From NCBI RefSeq assembly GCF_002933875.1, contig NZ_BFAV01000018.1:1-64000 (forward strand): a stretch of DNA of 64,000 bases, read 5' to 3'. The first letter of the stretch is position 1; each line of letters starts with the position of its first letter. The position numbers were made by a program, and so were the translations under genes. The DNA is from Desulfocucumis palustris. GTDB taxonomy: Bacteria > Bacillota > Desulfotomaculia > Desulfotomaculales > Desulfocucumaceae. The notes below the pieces were generated by a model. That model was given only the letters and a program-made list of their open reading frames with translations. It made no database searches and was not told the DNA's origin. Below are positions 52,805-61,147 of this stretch, one piece after another.

Positions 52805-53431
52805 ATGGTGGATAAAGAAAAACCAAACAATAGGAAAAAACAAGCCATTGAAACGAAAAAGAAAATCTATGAGAGCGCTGAACAGTTGTTTGGAAAGTAT
52901 GGTTTTGATAATGTGAGTGTTGATTCCATAGTGGAAATAGCAGGGGTATCTAAAGGGGCCTTTTACGTGCACTTTAATTCAAAAGACTCTCTGATAGCCG
53001 AATTAATTGCCGATTATGTAGATAAGTTGGATTTTGATTATAAATCCTATTTCGAGTCATTTCCCGACAGCACAACGGCTTCCGATATTCTTATCTCGCT
53101 GGCGGGAAAAATCGCCGATATTATTGCATTTACCATAGGTTATGACCATATAAAAATTATATATAAAGCTAACATAACAAAAACTATAAATACAGATGCC
53201 GCATTGGATTACAATAGGGAGCTCTATAAAATCTTTAGTAATATAATTAGCCGGGGCATAGAGCAGGGGGAATTCAAAACAGATATAGCTGTTGATACAA
53301 TTACAAGACACTGTATCATAAGCTTAAGAGGGATAACTTATGAATGGTGTATACGATACCCTGAATTTAACTTAAAAGATTATGTTCAGGAACATTTTGA
53401 AATGCTGCTGACAGGAATAAAAAAACAATAA
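52805..53431 (+). CDS. TetR-family transcriptional regulator
   Basis: 208 residues. The N-terminal domain (about 16-62) is TKKKIYESAEQLFGKYGFDNVSVDSIVEIAGVSKGAFYVHFNSKDSLI, with a helical C-terminal sensing domain. It is not closely similar to the TetR across the intergenic region, so this is not a recent duplication. No target gene follows it; a strong terminator closes the transcript. It may act on the divergent efflux operon or at a distance. ATG after TAGGAGAGATA. Confidence 0.9.
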   Translation: MVDKEKPNNRKKQAIETKKKIYESAEQLFGKYGFDNVSVDSIVEIAGVSKGAFYVHFNSKDSLIAELIADYVDKLDFDYKSYFESFPDSTTASDILISLAGKIADIIAFTIGYDHIKIIYKANITKTINTDAALDYNRELYKIFSNIISRGIEQGEFKTDIAVDTITRHCIISLRGITYEWCIRYPEFNLKDYVQEHFEMLLTGIKKQ

Positions 53432-53458
53432 ATAATTTCAACCAGACAAAGACGCTGG

Positions 53459-53503
53459 AAAAAGCCCTCATCCCTTGGCACACAAGGGATGAGGGCTTTT
53501 TAC
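53459..53503. terminator. Bidirectional terminator after the second TetR gene
   Basis: AAAAAGCCCTCATCCCTTG, a short GCACA loop, CAAGGGATGAGGGCTTTTT: a near-perfect stem with A and T runs on both sides. It shares the CCTTGGCAYRCAAGG head with hairpin copy C and lies just past the TetR stop. Confidence 0.85.
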
Positions 53504-53643
53504 CGAAACGGCACAGCTGAATCCCCCGTCTGTGCGGCCGGTCCGGATTGCGCCTGCTTACATGCTCATGCTGTTTGAGAGATATGCCGCCCGCCGGCAC
53601 GGGAAGTAACCGGGCTTATGCTTCCCATTGCGGCATGGCTGCC

Positions 53644-56343
53644 TCACCTTAAATTGCGAAGCCTGAGGGTGAGCTTTCTTGTCTCCTCCATAAACAGCGG
53701 CACTATACTTAAAATAAATACCGCCCCCCAGTCCCAGGGCCGCAGTATCACTGTCTCAAAAACCTCTCTTAAAAATGGAGTAAACACCACACTAAGCAGT
53801 GCCGCGGTTGATACTATAAAGGATAAAACAAGGCTGCGGTTTGTAAAGAAGCCCAGGGTAAAAAGGGATTGCTCCCTGCTGCGGACATTAAAGGAGTGTA
53901 CCAACTGGGACATGGCCATGGTAATAAAGGCCATTGTGCGGGCCTCCTCCAGGGTTCTGCCCCGGTCAAGGGCCAGCCAGTAGGCCGCCAGGGACAAAAG
54001 ACCGATCATTATGCCCTGCCAAAGTATGCCGCTGCCGACACCACCGGCAAAAAAACCTTCCCGGATACCGCGGGGCGGCTTCTCCATAATTCCCTTTTTG
54101 GGGGGCTCCAAACCCAGGGCCAGGGCGGGAGGGCCGTCGGTAACCAGATTCAGCCATAGTATCTGAATGGGACTCAAGGGGCTGCCCAGGCCCAGGGAAA
54201 GGGCTGAAAAAATAGCCGCAATTTCGCCTGTATTGCAGGAAAGCAGGTATTGTATGGAGCTTCTTATATTATTGTAGATGGTCCGGCCTTCCTCCACGGC
54301 CTTTACAATGGTGGCAAAATTATCATCCTGAAGCACTATGTCGGCGGCTTCCTTGGCCACCTCGGTGCCGGTAATACCCATTGCCGCTCCCACGTCCGCT
54401 CTTTTAAGGGCCGGGGCGTCATTTACACCATCACCCGTCATGGCCACCACGTGGCCATGGTGCTTCAGGGCTTCCACTATTCTAAGCTTGTGTTCCGGAG
54501 ATACCCTGGCGAAGACGGTGACTTCATTGATCCTTTTTTTCAACTCCTGATCAGACATTTTTTCCAGCTCGTCACCCGTCATGCTGGCCTCGCCGGAGCG
54601 GATTATTTGCAATTCCCTTGCTATGGCCACCGCTGTATCACGGTGGTCACCGGTTATCATCACCGTGCGGATGCCCGCCCTGTGACAAACCGCCACCGCC
54701 TCCCGGGCTTCGGGCCGGGGAGGGTCGACAATTGCGAAAAAGCCCACAAAAGTCAAATTACGCTCCACCAATTCCGCCCCCGGCTCAGGCGGAACCCCGG
54801 GCCATTCCCGGGTGGCCAGGGCCAGCACCCTCTGTCCCCGGGAAGCCAGCTCCGAATTTATTTCCAAAAGCCTGGCCCGCTCATCCTCCGTCAGTTCGAA
54901 GGCCCGCCCGTTATTTAATATAAAGCCGCAGCGGGCCAAAAGGACATCCGGCGCCCCTTTGGTCAAGGAGCGTACGGCACCCTCCATTTGGTTAAAGGTG
55001 GTCATCATCTTGCGCTTGGAATCAAAGGGAATCTCGGCCAGCCGGGGGCTTTCCCTTTCATATATATTTTTATTGAAACCCGCTTTGGCGGCAGCAACAA
55101 TTAAGGCCCCCTCGGTGGGGTCCCCAATCACCCTGTGCCCCTGGGCGGTTTCCTCCAGCTGCGCATCGCTGCTTAAAAGACCGCTGACAAGCATAAATTT
55201 CAAGTCGCCCCGGGGCGGCGATTCCTTGCCGGCCTGATCCAAAATCTTTCCTTCCGGGTTATACCCGGTGCCCGTTATATCAAAGTGTTGACCCGGCAAT
55301 ACAATCCGGGTTACGGTCATTTCATTTTTTGTCAGGGTGCCGGTCTTGTCGGAGCAAATAACCGTGGCCGTGCCAAGGGTCTCAACTGCCGGCAGCTTTC
55401 TTACAATGGCCCGCCGCCGGCTCATCCTGGTAACACCCAGGGCCAGCACAATGGTCACCACCGCGGTCAGCCCCTCCGGTATGGCGGCAACGGCCAGACT
55501 TATGGAGACCATGAACATTTCCAGCAAATCTTCGCCCCGCAGGTAACCTATTAAAAATACCAGGGCCACAATGGCCGCCGCTGCCGCCCCCAATACTTTA
55601 CCCAGCTTATTTAAACGTTTTTGCAGGGGGGTGGCCCCGGGAACCGCCTCGTCCAGCAGTTCGGCAATCCGGCCCAGCTGGGTTTTCATCCCGGTTTCCA
55701 CAACAATTGCCTTGCCACGCCCGGCGTTTATGGTGGTGCCCATAAAAAGCATATTTTTCCGGTCGCCAACCGGAACTTCGCCATCCCTTATCACAGCAGG
55801 GTTCTTTTCCACCGGCAGTGACTCACCTGTCAGGGCGGACTCATTAACCTCCAGGGAAGCAGCCTCCAGCAGCCTTGCGTCCGAGGGAACCGAGTCGCCG
55901 GCCTCCAAAAGTATTAAATCACCGGGCACCACATCTTCCGCGCTTATTTGTAAAACCTTCCCTCCCCTGACCGCCTTTGCCGAGGGCTTTGTCATATCCT
56001 TTAACGCCTTTAGCGCGTTTTCGGCCTTATGCTCCTGAAATACTCCTATTACGCCATTAAGAATAACAATAATTATAATGACCAGGGAATCCTCCCACTC
56101 GCCGATGCCGGCCGAAATAACAGCGGCGGCAATTAGAATCAGCACCAATACCTCTTTCATCTGGCCTATAAACATGGATAGCAGGCTGCGGGGCGGCTTT
56201 TCCTGGAGGGCGTTGGGGCCGTGCTTCTTTAATCGGGCGGCGGCCTCATCCCTGTTAAGCCCCTGTTCAGTGTCCGCCCCCAGTTCCCGGCAAAGCTCCT
56301 CAATGTCCATGGCATGCCAAATTTTCTCTTGCAATTTTTCCAC
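53644..56343 (-). CDS. Calcium-type P-type ATPase
   Basis: 899 residues, P2A/SERCA-like cation pump. N-terminal cation domain, then the actuator TGES (ALTGESLPVEK), the phosphorylation site CSDKTGTLTKN, the nucleotide-binding segment KGAPDVLLARC and the hinge MTGDGVNDAPALKRADVG. The fourth helix has AAIPEGLTAVV, the glutamate-containing motif of Ca2+ pumps, with NTGEI in helix 5 and NLVTDGPPALALG in helix 6 as further ion ligands. It probably exports Ca2+ or, less likely, Mn2+. The first start is GTG with a weak ribosome binding site; an ATG at 56310 is an alternative. It is monocistronic. Confidence 0.93.
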   Translation of the reverse strand: MEKLQEKIWHAMDIEELCRELGADTEQGLNRDEAAARLKKHGPNALQEKPPRSLLSMFIGQMKEVLVLILIAAAVISAGIGEWEDSLVIIIIVILNGVIGVFQEHKAENALKALKDMTKPSAKAVRGGKVLQISAEDVVPGDLILLEAGDSVPSDARLLEAASLEVNESALTGESLPVEKNPAVIRDGEVPVGDRKNMLFMGTTINAGRGKAIVVETGMKTQLGRIAELLDEAVPGATPLQKRLNKLGKVLGAAAAAIVALVFLIGYLRGEDLLEMFMVSISLAVAAIPEGLTAVVTIVLALGVTRMSRRRAIVRKLPAVETLGTATVICSDKTGTLTKNEMTVTRIVLPGQHFDITGTGYNPEGKILDQAGKESPPRGDLKFMLVSGLLSSDAQLEETAQGHRVIGDPTEGALIVAAAKAGFNKNIYERESPRLAEIPFDSKRKMMTTFNQMEGAVRSLTKGAPDVLLARCGFILNNGRAFELTEDERARLLEINSELASRGQRVLALATREWPGVPPEPGAELVERNLTFVGFFAIVDPPRPEAREAVAVCHRAGIRTVMITGDHRDTAVAIARELQIIRSGEASMTGDELEKMSDQELKKRINEVTVFARVSPEHKLRIVEALKHHGHVVAMTGDGVNDAPALKRADVGAAMGITGTEVAKEAADIVLQDDNFATIVKAVEEGRTIYNNIRSSIQYLLSCNTGEIAAIFSALSLGLGSPLSPIQILWLNLVTDGPPALALGLEPPKKGIMEKPPRGIREGFFAGGVGSGILWQGIMIGLLSLAAYWLALDRGRTLEEARTMAFITMAMSQLVHSFNVRSREQSLFTLGFFTNRSLVLSFIVSTAALLSVVFTPFLREVFETVILRPWDWGAVFILSIVPLFMEETRKLTLRLRNLR

Positions 56344-56449
56344 CTCGGCCGGATATATTCTTTAACTGGAAATTCAGGGTAAATAGTGGACGGCTCATTG
56401 TCTTTAAGGCAAACTAATTTTGATCAGGGGGACATCATAGTTCAGGCTC

Positions 56450-56737
56450 TCATCCACGTACAAGCTCATCCTTTCCGGTCAATACTTCCATCATAATCAA
56501 TGCACCCAATTTAAATCCGTACATAAACGATTGGGAGGCTTCCAGCAAACTTGATTGAGAACGCAAATCCAGTAGCTTTTCAAGTTGATTGTACTCATCT
56601 TCTGAGAGTTTCTTTTTCCACATTGCCAGCATGCCGGATATTTTTTTGTTTAACGGACGGTATTCAGGGTCTTTTGAAATAATCAGTTCATTGGGGTATA
56701 TATTGCCTTCATACAACTCTTCCAAAATAGATTTCAT
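56450..56737 (-). CDS. Small helical protein, DUF6809-like
   Basis: 95 residues, helical and charged: MKSILEELYEGNIYPNELII, PEYRPLNKKI, YNQLEKLLDLRSQ and FMYGFKLGALIMMEVL. The pattern is that of small proteins found in clostridial mobile elements and prophages (DUF6809 as I recall it); the function is not known. The ATG has GAAGGCG upstream. It is divergent from an XRE regulator, and the two share an intergenic region with two matched palindromes, so the regulator probably controls it. Confidence 0.6.
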   Translation of the reverse strand: MKSILEELYEGNIYPNELIISKDPEYRPLNKKISGMLAMWKKKLSEDEYNQLEKLLDLRSQSSLLEASQSFMYGFKLGALIMMEVLTGKDELVRG

Positions 56738-56782
56738 ATTTCGCCTTCTTTCTATCCTCCTATTTCCTTTTCAAGATAATTC

Positions 56783-56824
56783 TAGCGATATCTTCGCTAA
56801 AAATCAATAGCGAATAATTCGCTA
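56783..56824. promoter_or_regulatory. Two 17-base operators between divergent genes
   Basis: TAGCGATATCTTCGCTA (56783-56799) and TAGCGAATAATTCGCTA (56808-56824) share the TAGCGAW-N3-TTCGCTA form, the second being a perfect inverted repeat, spaced 25 bases centre to centre. They are further enclosed by TCAAGATAATT and AATTATCTTGA. This is a typical two-operator control region for the adjacent XRE protein. Confidence 0.75.
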
Positions 56825-56853
56825 AACTATAATTATCTTGAGGTGATTTCATT

Positions 56854-57072
56854 ATGTATGAAAGAATAAGAAATTTACGCGAAGATAAGGATATGACCCA
56901 AACACAGGTTGCGACATATCTCAATTGCAGCCAAAGAATTTACAGCAATTATGAACGCGGCGAAGTAGATATACCCACCGGAATTTTGATCAAATTGGCC
57001 GATTTACATAATACAAGTACAGATTATCTCTTGAACAGGACAAACAGGAAAAAGCCCTATCCGAAAGACTGA
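56854..57072 (+). CDS. Small XRE-family repressor
   Basis: 72 residues, essentially only a lambda-repressor-like DNA-binding domain: IRNLREDKDMTQTQVATYLNCSQRIYSNYERGEVDIPTGILIKLADLHNTSTDYLL. The ATG follows GAGGTGATTTC. Two TAGCGAW-N3-TTCGCTA palindromes directly upstream are likely its own operators and control both itself and the divergent small gene. It has no ligand domain, so it probably acts as a simple autorepressor. Confidence 0.88.
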   Translation: MYERIRNLREDKDMTQTQVATYLNCSQRIYSNYERGEVDIPTGILIKLADLHNTSTDYLLNRTNRKKPYPKD

Positions 57073-57201
57073 CAACCTTAAATCCTCTTCATCCGCTTTA
57101 AGCTGCAAAAGCATGTAATATATCATAGTTTCTATGGGCTTCAAATCTCAATTCAACAACAAAAGAGTCCGTGGTAGTATTTTTCTATTATGGATTCTTT
57201 G

Positions 57202-57738
57202 CTATTTTTTCTTTAAATTTATGTACTCAGGAAAAGATAATACCCCTAATTTTCGACGCTTAGCAAGCATCGATGCCCAAATAATATTTCCGTCGTCTTC
57301 TGTAATAAAGCCTTTTTCTAATGCCTCAATTAATATGTCTCCGGTGGTTATATGCTTCAATTCAAATTCACTGATATACGAACTAATATCTTTTAAGTTA
57401 TTACTTGCCACAATGCCATTGTTAGTTTTTGCTAGTACAATAGAAGCGGCTTCTCCCGGGCCAATTATCTTATGGCCTTCATCTGGTGAGGTGGTAAGTT
57501 TTTGATACAAAGCGTATGCGTCGCTACCGACATTGATGGTTGCCAAACTGGCTTGCTTATTGTTAATCAAGCAATCAATTCGCTGCTTCAAATGAGGTGT
57601 AGTTGGATACGATAGTTCATCATACACTGGCTTTGGAATCACAACCCTTCCGGGGTAAAGTAAAGTTAATAAATTTTGTTCATTAACCCATAAGAATGCC
57701 GAAATGCAGTCACTATCGAAAAAAAGCGAATCAATCAT
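57202..57738 (-). CDS. PIN-like domain protein of an XRE/ImmA/PIN module
   Basis: 178 residues. N-terminal acidic motif LFFDSDCISAFLW, a middle glutamate/alanine segment (GPGEAASIVLAKTNNGIVASNN) with further acidic residues, and EDDGNIIWASML near the end: the layout of a DUF3368/PIN-like nuclease. It overlaps the ImmA/IrrE gene by eight bases, so translation is coupled. Three-gene sets of Xre, ImmA/IrrE and a PIN-like protein behave as toxin-antitoxin-like modules in comparative surveys. ATG after AAGGGAG. Activity is inferred only. Confidence 0.68.
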   Translation of the reverse strand: MIDSLFFDSDCISAFLWVNEQNLLTLLYPGRVVIPKPVYDELSYPTTPHLKQRIDCLINNKQASLATINVGSDAYALYQKLTTSPDEGHKIIGPGEAASIVLAKTNNGIVASNNLKDISSYISEFELKHITTGDILIEALEKGFITEDDGNIIWASMLAKRRKLGVLSFPEYINLKKK

Positions 57739-58486
57739 TTAATTCGCTCCCTTCGAATTCATCACCGTAAACAAGATCGGGCCTGAAAGCAGCCAGCAAT
57801 AGTTGCTCATATTTACCAGTTGAAACAATGTCTCTTTCAAGTAGCTCTTTGGCTTGTTGTATATAATATCCGTATGTTTTGTATTGCTTGTTCTCCGGAA
57901 GAGGTTTATAAAGAGAATCGTCATAACCCAAATTTACCGCCGAACGGATTACACCTTGCCTAAACTGATCAGCTTGTTGTGCGGTCAATTTGCCATCTTC
58001 AACTAATCTATACAACAGTGCTTGTCTACTTACCCCAAAATATTGTTCCAGTTTGACAACTTCTTTTATTCCTAGATTGTCTGTTGAACTACCGTGTATT
58101 TTTTTTATTGCTTCAGATAAAGCAACTGGCGGCATGAGAAAATAGGAAGCAAACTGGTCTGCAGCCCTTTCAACATCATTGCCACTCCCAATTTTTATTG
58201 CACATACAGTCGACTGTTCACTCTCATCATAATACAAATGATATAATTCATGAGCCATTGAGAAACGCTGTCTGCCAACAGACATAGAAGAATTGATGGC
58301 AATAACTGGATTGCCATCATTCTTAATACACATTCCACTTAAATGGTCACCCATCGGATAAAAAACCAATGTTAGATGCGGGATTGTGTGTGCCAACGAA
58401 AAAATATCGATTGGCGATGTTGTGTCTTCGCCTAGCTCCCTACGTAAACTCAAAGCTTTTGTGCAAAGCTCTAACTTATCTATCAA
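57731..58486 (-). CDS. ImmA/IrrE-family metallopeptidase
   Basis: 251 residues. The zinc motif is MAHELYHLYYD (HEXXH) with a downstream glutamate in ERAADQFASYFLMPP, which is the ImmA/IrrE signature. The N-terminus lacks its own DNA-binding domain; instead an XRE protein is encoded just upstream with an 11-base overlap. Such peptidases cleave their paired repressor on a signal. The C-terminal 80 residues are helical with a charged tail (GDEFEGSELND). A PIN-like protein follows, overlapping by eight bases. Confidence 0.88.
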   Translation of the reverse strand: MIDKLELCTKALSLRRELGEDTTSPIDIFSLAHTIPHLTLVFYPMGDHLSGMCIKNDGNPVIAINSSMSVGRQRFSMAHELYHLYYDESEQSTVCAIKIGSGNDVERAADQFASYFLMPPVALSEAIKKIHGSSTDNLGIKEVVKLEQYFGVSRQALLYRLVEDGKLTAQQADQFRQGVIRSAVNLGYDDSLYKPLPENKQYKTYGYYIQQAKELLERDIVSTGKYEQLLLAAFRPDLVYGDEFEGSELND

Positions 58487-58829
58487 TGCTGCAGCCTCCC
58501 AACAATTGTGTCATAAATCTCAAATTTAATGCAATCATATTTATGGCACTAATTGTCTCCAAATCATCTTCGTTAATCTCGCTGGCTCTAAGAGCAAATG
58601 AAATTCGATTTGTCGTAATCGAATCCCTATTAAAACTCTCTGTTGTAATTCCAAATAATGCAGCTAATTTATCAAGCATATCTGAAGTTATTGGGCGCTC
58701 ATTCTTTTCAATTTTTGATATTAAACTTTGATCAACTTTTAAATATTTTGCAAGATTAGTTTGCGTAAAACCGCTTTGTTCTCTTAAAGCCTTTATATTT
58801 TCACCAATATTAGTAATTGTATCCCTCAT
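58476..58829 (-). CDS. XRE-family repressor/antitoxin of the ImmA-PIN module
   Basis: 117 residues from the ATG at 58829, with GGAGG eight bases upstream. The DNA-binding domain (about 6-60) is IGENIKALREQSGFTQTNLAKYLKVDQSLISKIEKNERPITSDMLDKLAALF. The C-terminal part (SITTNRISFALRASEINEDDLETISAINMI) is a short helical region and may be the ImmA cleavage or toxin-binding segment. It heads a three-gene overlapping operon. Confidence 0.88.
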   Translation of the reverse strand: MRDTITNIGENIKALREQSGFTQTNLAKYLKVDQSLISKIEKNERPITSDMLDKLAALFGITTESFNRDSITTNRISFALRASEINEDDLETISAINMIALNLRFMTQLLGGCSIDR

Positions 58830-58904
58830 AATAAATACCTCCTTCTTCAATATTATTATATGCGGTTTCTGTCATAAAATAAACAGGATTTTAAAAATAT
58901 TTTA

Positions 58905-59060
58905 TGACAAATTAGATGCACTTGTACCTGGACCAACATCCAACCTGCTTTCTCGCCGAAAGAAACATCCAATCTGCTATCTCACGAACACCTGGCATCT
59001 ATCTGCTCTGTCACCAGGCAATGACATCTAATCTGACCGCTTGACTATCAAATCCGCTGA
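58905..59060. repeat. Degenerate short repeats, insertion-sequence-end-like
   Basis: Variants of ACATCYAAYCTGCT followed by TYTC recur at about 29-base spacing near 58931, 58959, 58988 and 59018, ending with AAATCCGCTGACC. Between them are GCCGAAAGAA and ACACCTGG/CCAGG stretches. Multiple spaced repeats without an ORF again resemble the end of an IS21-type element. No transposase is present. The rest of 58851-59205 has no supported gene. Confidence 0.4.
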
Positions 59061-59205
59061 CCTGGCCATGTCTCCATGGAGCGATAAAAATAGGAGTTTT
59101 CAAGTCCCGGCTTCTGGCCTGCAAATCTCAACAACTCCTTATTTCAAGCCTTCCCCGCACACTCACTTCCCCACCCTTGACATCAATACCACGCACTCCA
59201 CATGT

Positions 59206-59429
59206 GGCTTTGCCATGAGCTTGACGAACCGGTTATACTTACGCGAAATGGGGAAGCCGACCTGGTTGTCATGAGTCATCAGACATTCCAGCGCATGGTG
59301 GCCCGGGTTAAATCACAATCCAAATTATTGGTCGCCGAAAAGCAGATTGCCGAGGGTGAGCAATTGATTGGACATAATGATGTCATTGCCAGAATGCGGA
59401 GGAAGCTTGATGATGCAAAAACCGCCTGG
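59206..59429 (+). pseudogene. Truncated Phd/YefM antitoxin
   Basis: The frame resumes the antitoxin of 34591 at CHELDEPVILTRNGEADLVVMS and runs through RMVARVKSQSKLLVAEKQIAEGEQLI to RKLDDAKT, about 75% identical by eye to that protein. The first 20 residues are missing (the upstream sequence is unrelated), and no toxin follows. An in-frame run-on enters the terminator of the signalling operon. It is an orphan remnant of a second toxin-antitoxin locus. Confidence 0.75.
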
Positions 59430-59444
59430 AGCGGCGGTTTTGTT
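59417..59444 (-). terminator. Terminator of the chemotaxis/signalling operon
   Basis: AAAACCGCC (59417-59425) pairs perfectly with GGCGGTTTT (59433-59441). On the minus strand it follows the RR-CheX stop directly and ends in TTTTTGC. It can also act on the plus strand. Confidence 0.75.
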
Positions 59445-60290
59445 TTAAAGGTAAAACATTTTTATCTCTACCAGCAATTCATCCACTGTATATTTACGGC
59501 TTAAAATAAAGGATGATTTTTTTGATACCAGATTAATACTGTCTTTTAATAGATATGCGGATATTACCGGTGTATTTATATCTCTCTGCAATTTTAGACC
59601 TGCCATGGCGGCCCCGGCTTTTTCGACAACCTCGGCAACTAAATCATGGGTGGCTTTCAGCATATCCTGATCAGACATTACCTCATCCTTGCGGTGGGCA
59701 ATTAAGGGCATTAACTTGGCAGCGGTTTCCCTGCTCATATTCATAGTAATAAATAAATTAATCTGGCCCAGTACATATATCTGCCCGGAAAAATATTCGC
59801 CGGCCGGCGGCAGGGACTCGCCGCCGGCCAGCCCTTCCAAAAAATCAAGGCCGGATGCTTTTTTTAAAATATTTTGCAGGGCTTCTCCCAGGCAGTTGCT
59901 AAAAATACCGTGTTCATGCCCCACACCCAGTGTCTCCAGTATTTTTTCCACTAGATCTTGCTCGCTGTACGGTTTAACAAGATAATTCCTGGCCCCCGCC
60001 TGTATGGCTTTAATAACCTTACTCTTTTCGCCCTCGGAGGTGGACATTATTACCGGTATGCCCTTGAGCTTTTGATTATCTTTAATAACATTCAAAAATT
60101 CAATACCGTCCATATTGGGCATATGCATATCCAGAATAATAAGGTCCACATCCACGTTTGCCTTGAGCTTAAGCTGTGTAAGGGCCTCCACTCCGTCCCT
60201 GGCTTCCACAATCTCTCCACCCAGGGAATTTACCACTTTCTCAATCATTTTTCTTATTACCATGATGTCATCCACTGCCATAACTTTCAT
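59445..60290 (-). CDS. Response regulator with CheX-like phosphatase domain
   Basis: 281 residues. Receiver domain at 1-125: acidic pair DD (7-8), phosphorylated Asp54 in LIILDMHMPNMDG, the switch residues STSEG and Lys in YLVKPYS. Residues 130-281 are CheX-like (EALQNILKKASG...LVAEVVEKAGAAMAGLKL...), a fold that removes phosphate from CheY-type receivers; the family's E-x2-N motif is only loosely met, so activity is uncertain. It is the last gene of a leftward operon with CheR, CheB and a GGDEF response regulator, closed by the terminator at 59417. ATG after AGGAG. Confidence 0.82.
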   Translation of the reverse strand: MKVMAVDDIMVIRKMIEKVVNSLGGEIVEARDGVEALTQLKLKANVDVDLIILDMHMPNMDGIEFLNVIKDNQKLKGIPVIMSTSEGEKSKVIKAIQAGARNYLVKPYSEQDLVEKILETLGVGHEHGIFSNCLGEALQNILKKASGLDFLEGLAGGESLPPAGEYFSGQIYVLGQINLFITMNMSRETAAKLMPLIAHRKDEVMSDQDMLKATHDLVAEVVEKAGAAMAGLKLQRDINTPVISAYLLKDSINLVSKKSSFILSRKYTVDELLVEIKMFYL

Positions 60291-60293
60291 CTT

Positions 60294-61142
60294 TTATACT
60301 CCTTTCAGCCTGTAGTAAACTCCTTCTCCATATCTCTCCGGGATAAACCTTTCCTCGCAGCCGGGAAATATTTCGGAATTACCCAGAAACAAAACTCCCC
60401 TGTCATTAAGCAGCGACGCCATGTTTGCCAATACCTTCTTTTTCAGTTGCTCATTAAAATAAATGGTTACATAGCGGCAGAATATTACGTCAAACCGGCC
60501 CAGGGGCAAAAACGATTCTGTTAAATTAAAGCGGCGGAATTCTATAAGGCCTTTAAGATCCGGGTTAATATTCCAGGAACCGGCGTTTTCCCGGAAATAA
60601 TCCTTTTTTTGTCCGTCATCCAGGCCCCTTACCATAGCAATTCCGTCATAGCGCCCTGTTTCGGCCAAACGCAATACAGAGGGAGAAACATCCGTGGCCA
60701 GTATGCGAAACGAATCTTTTATGGCGGAAAGACCGTTCTTTTTCAAGTGAGCATCTATGCACATGGCGATGGAATATGGCTCCTGCCCGGTTGAGCAGGC
60801 CGCGCTCCATATTTTAACGGTGGTCCTGCCGCCGCCTAATATTTCGGAAGTATATTCAGGAAGCAATATATCCTTAAATATCCGCCATATGGTTTTGTCC
60901 CTGAACCACTGGGTTTCGTGAGTGGTGATGGCATCCACCACCCTGTCGGCCAAAGGCGTGTTTTTATTGCCGGCGAGCATTGCGTAAAGATCCAGGAAGC
61001 TCCTGGCCCCCGATTCCAGCAATATTTTGGAGAGCCTGCTTTCAATAAGATAGGATTTATCTTCGGATATAAAAAACCCGCACAGTTCGTTTATATATTT
61101 TTGCATCAGCAAAAATTCATTGTGCGATAAAGTTATTCCCAT
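60294..61142 (-). CDS. cheR: Chemotaxis protein methyltransferase CheR
   Basis: Methylates glutamates of chemoreceptors with S-adenosylmethionine. 282 residues. N-terminal helical domain (about 8-75), then THETQWFRD (TxNxTxFFR-type), the SAM-binding IWSAACSTGQEPYSIAMC, ILATDVSPSVL, and DVIFCRYVTIYF followed by GVLFLGNSEIF. The family usually reads FCRNV; here FCRYV replaces the Asn. No pentapeptide-binding TPR extension is present. ATG after GCAGG. It adjoins cheB upstream by five bases, so methylation and demethylation enzymes are co-expressed. Confidence 0.94.
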   Translation of the reverse strand: MGITLSHNEFLLMQKYINELCGFFISEDKSYLIESRLSKILLESGARSFLDLYAMLAGNKNTPLADRVVDAITTHETQWFRDKTIWRIFKDILLPEYTSEILGGGRTTVKIWSAACSTGQEPYSIAMCIDAHLKKNGLSAIKDSFRILATDVSPSVLRLAETGRYDGIAMVRGLDDGQKKDYFRENAGSWNINPDLKGLIEFRRFNLTESFLPLGRFDVIFCRYVTIYFNEQLKKKVLANMASLLNDRGVLFLGNSEIFPGCEERFIPERYGEGVYYRLKGV

Positions 61143-61147
61143 GGCAA

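Noticed and set aside
58905-59060. CRISPR array
   Set aside because: Units differ from each other at many positions, spacing leaves only about 15 bases, and no cas genes occur.
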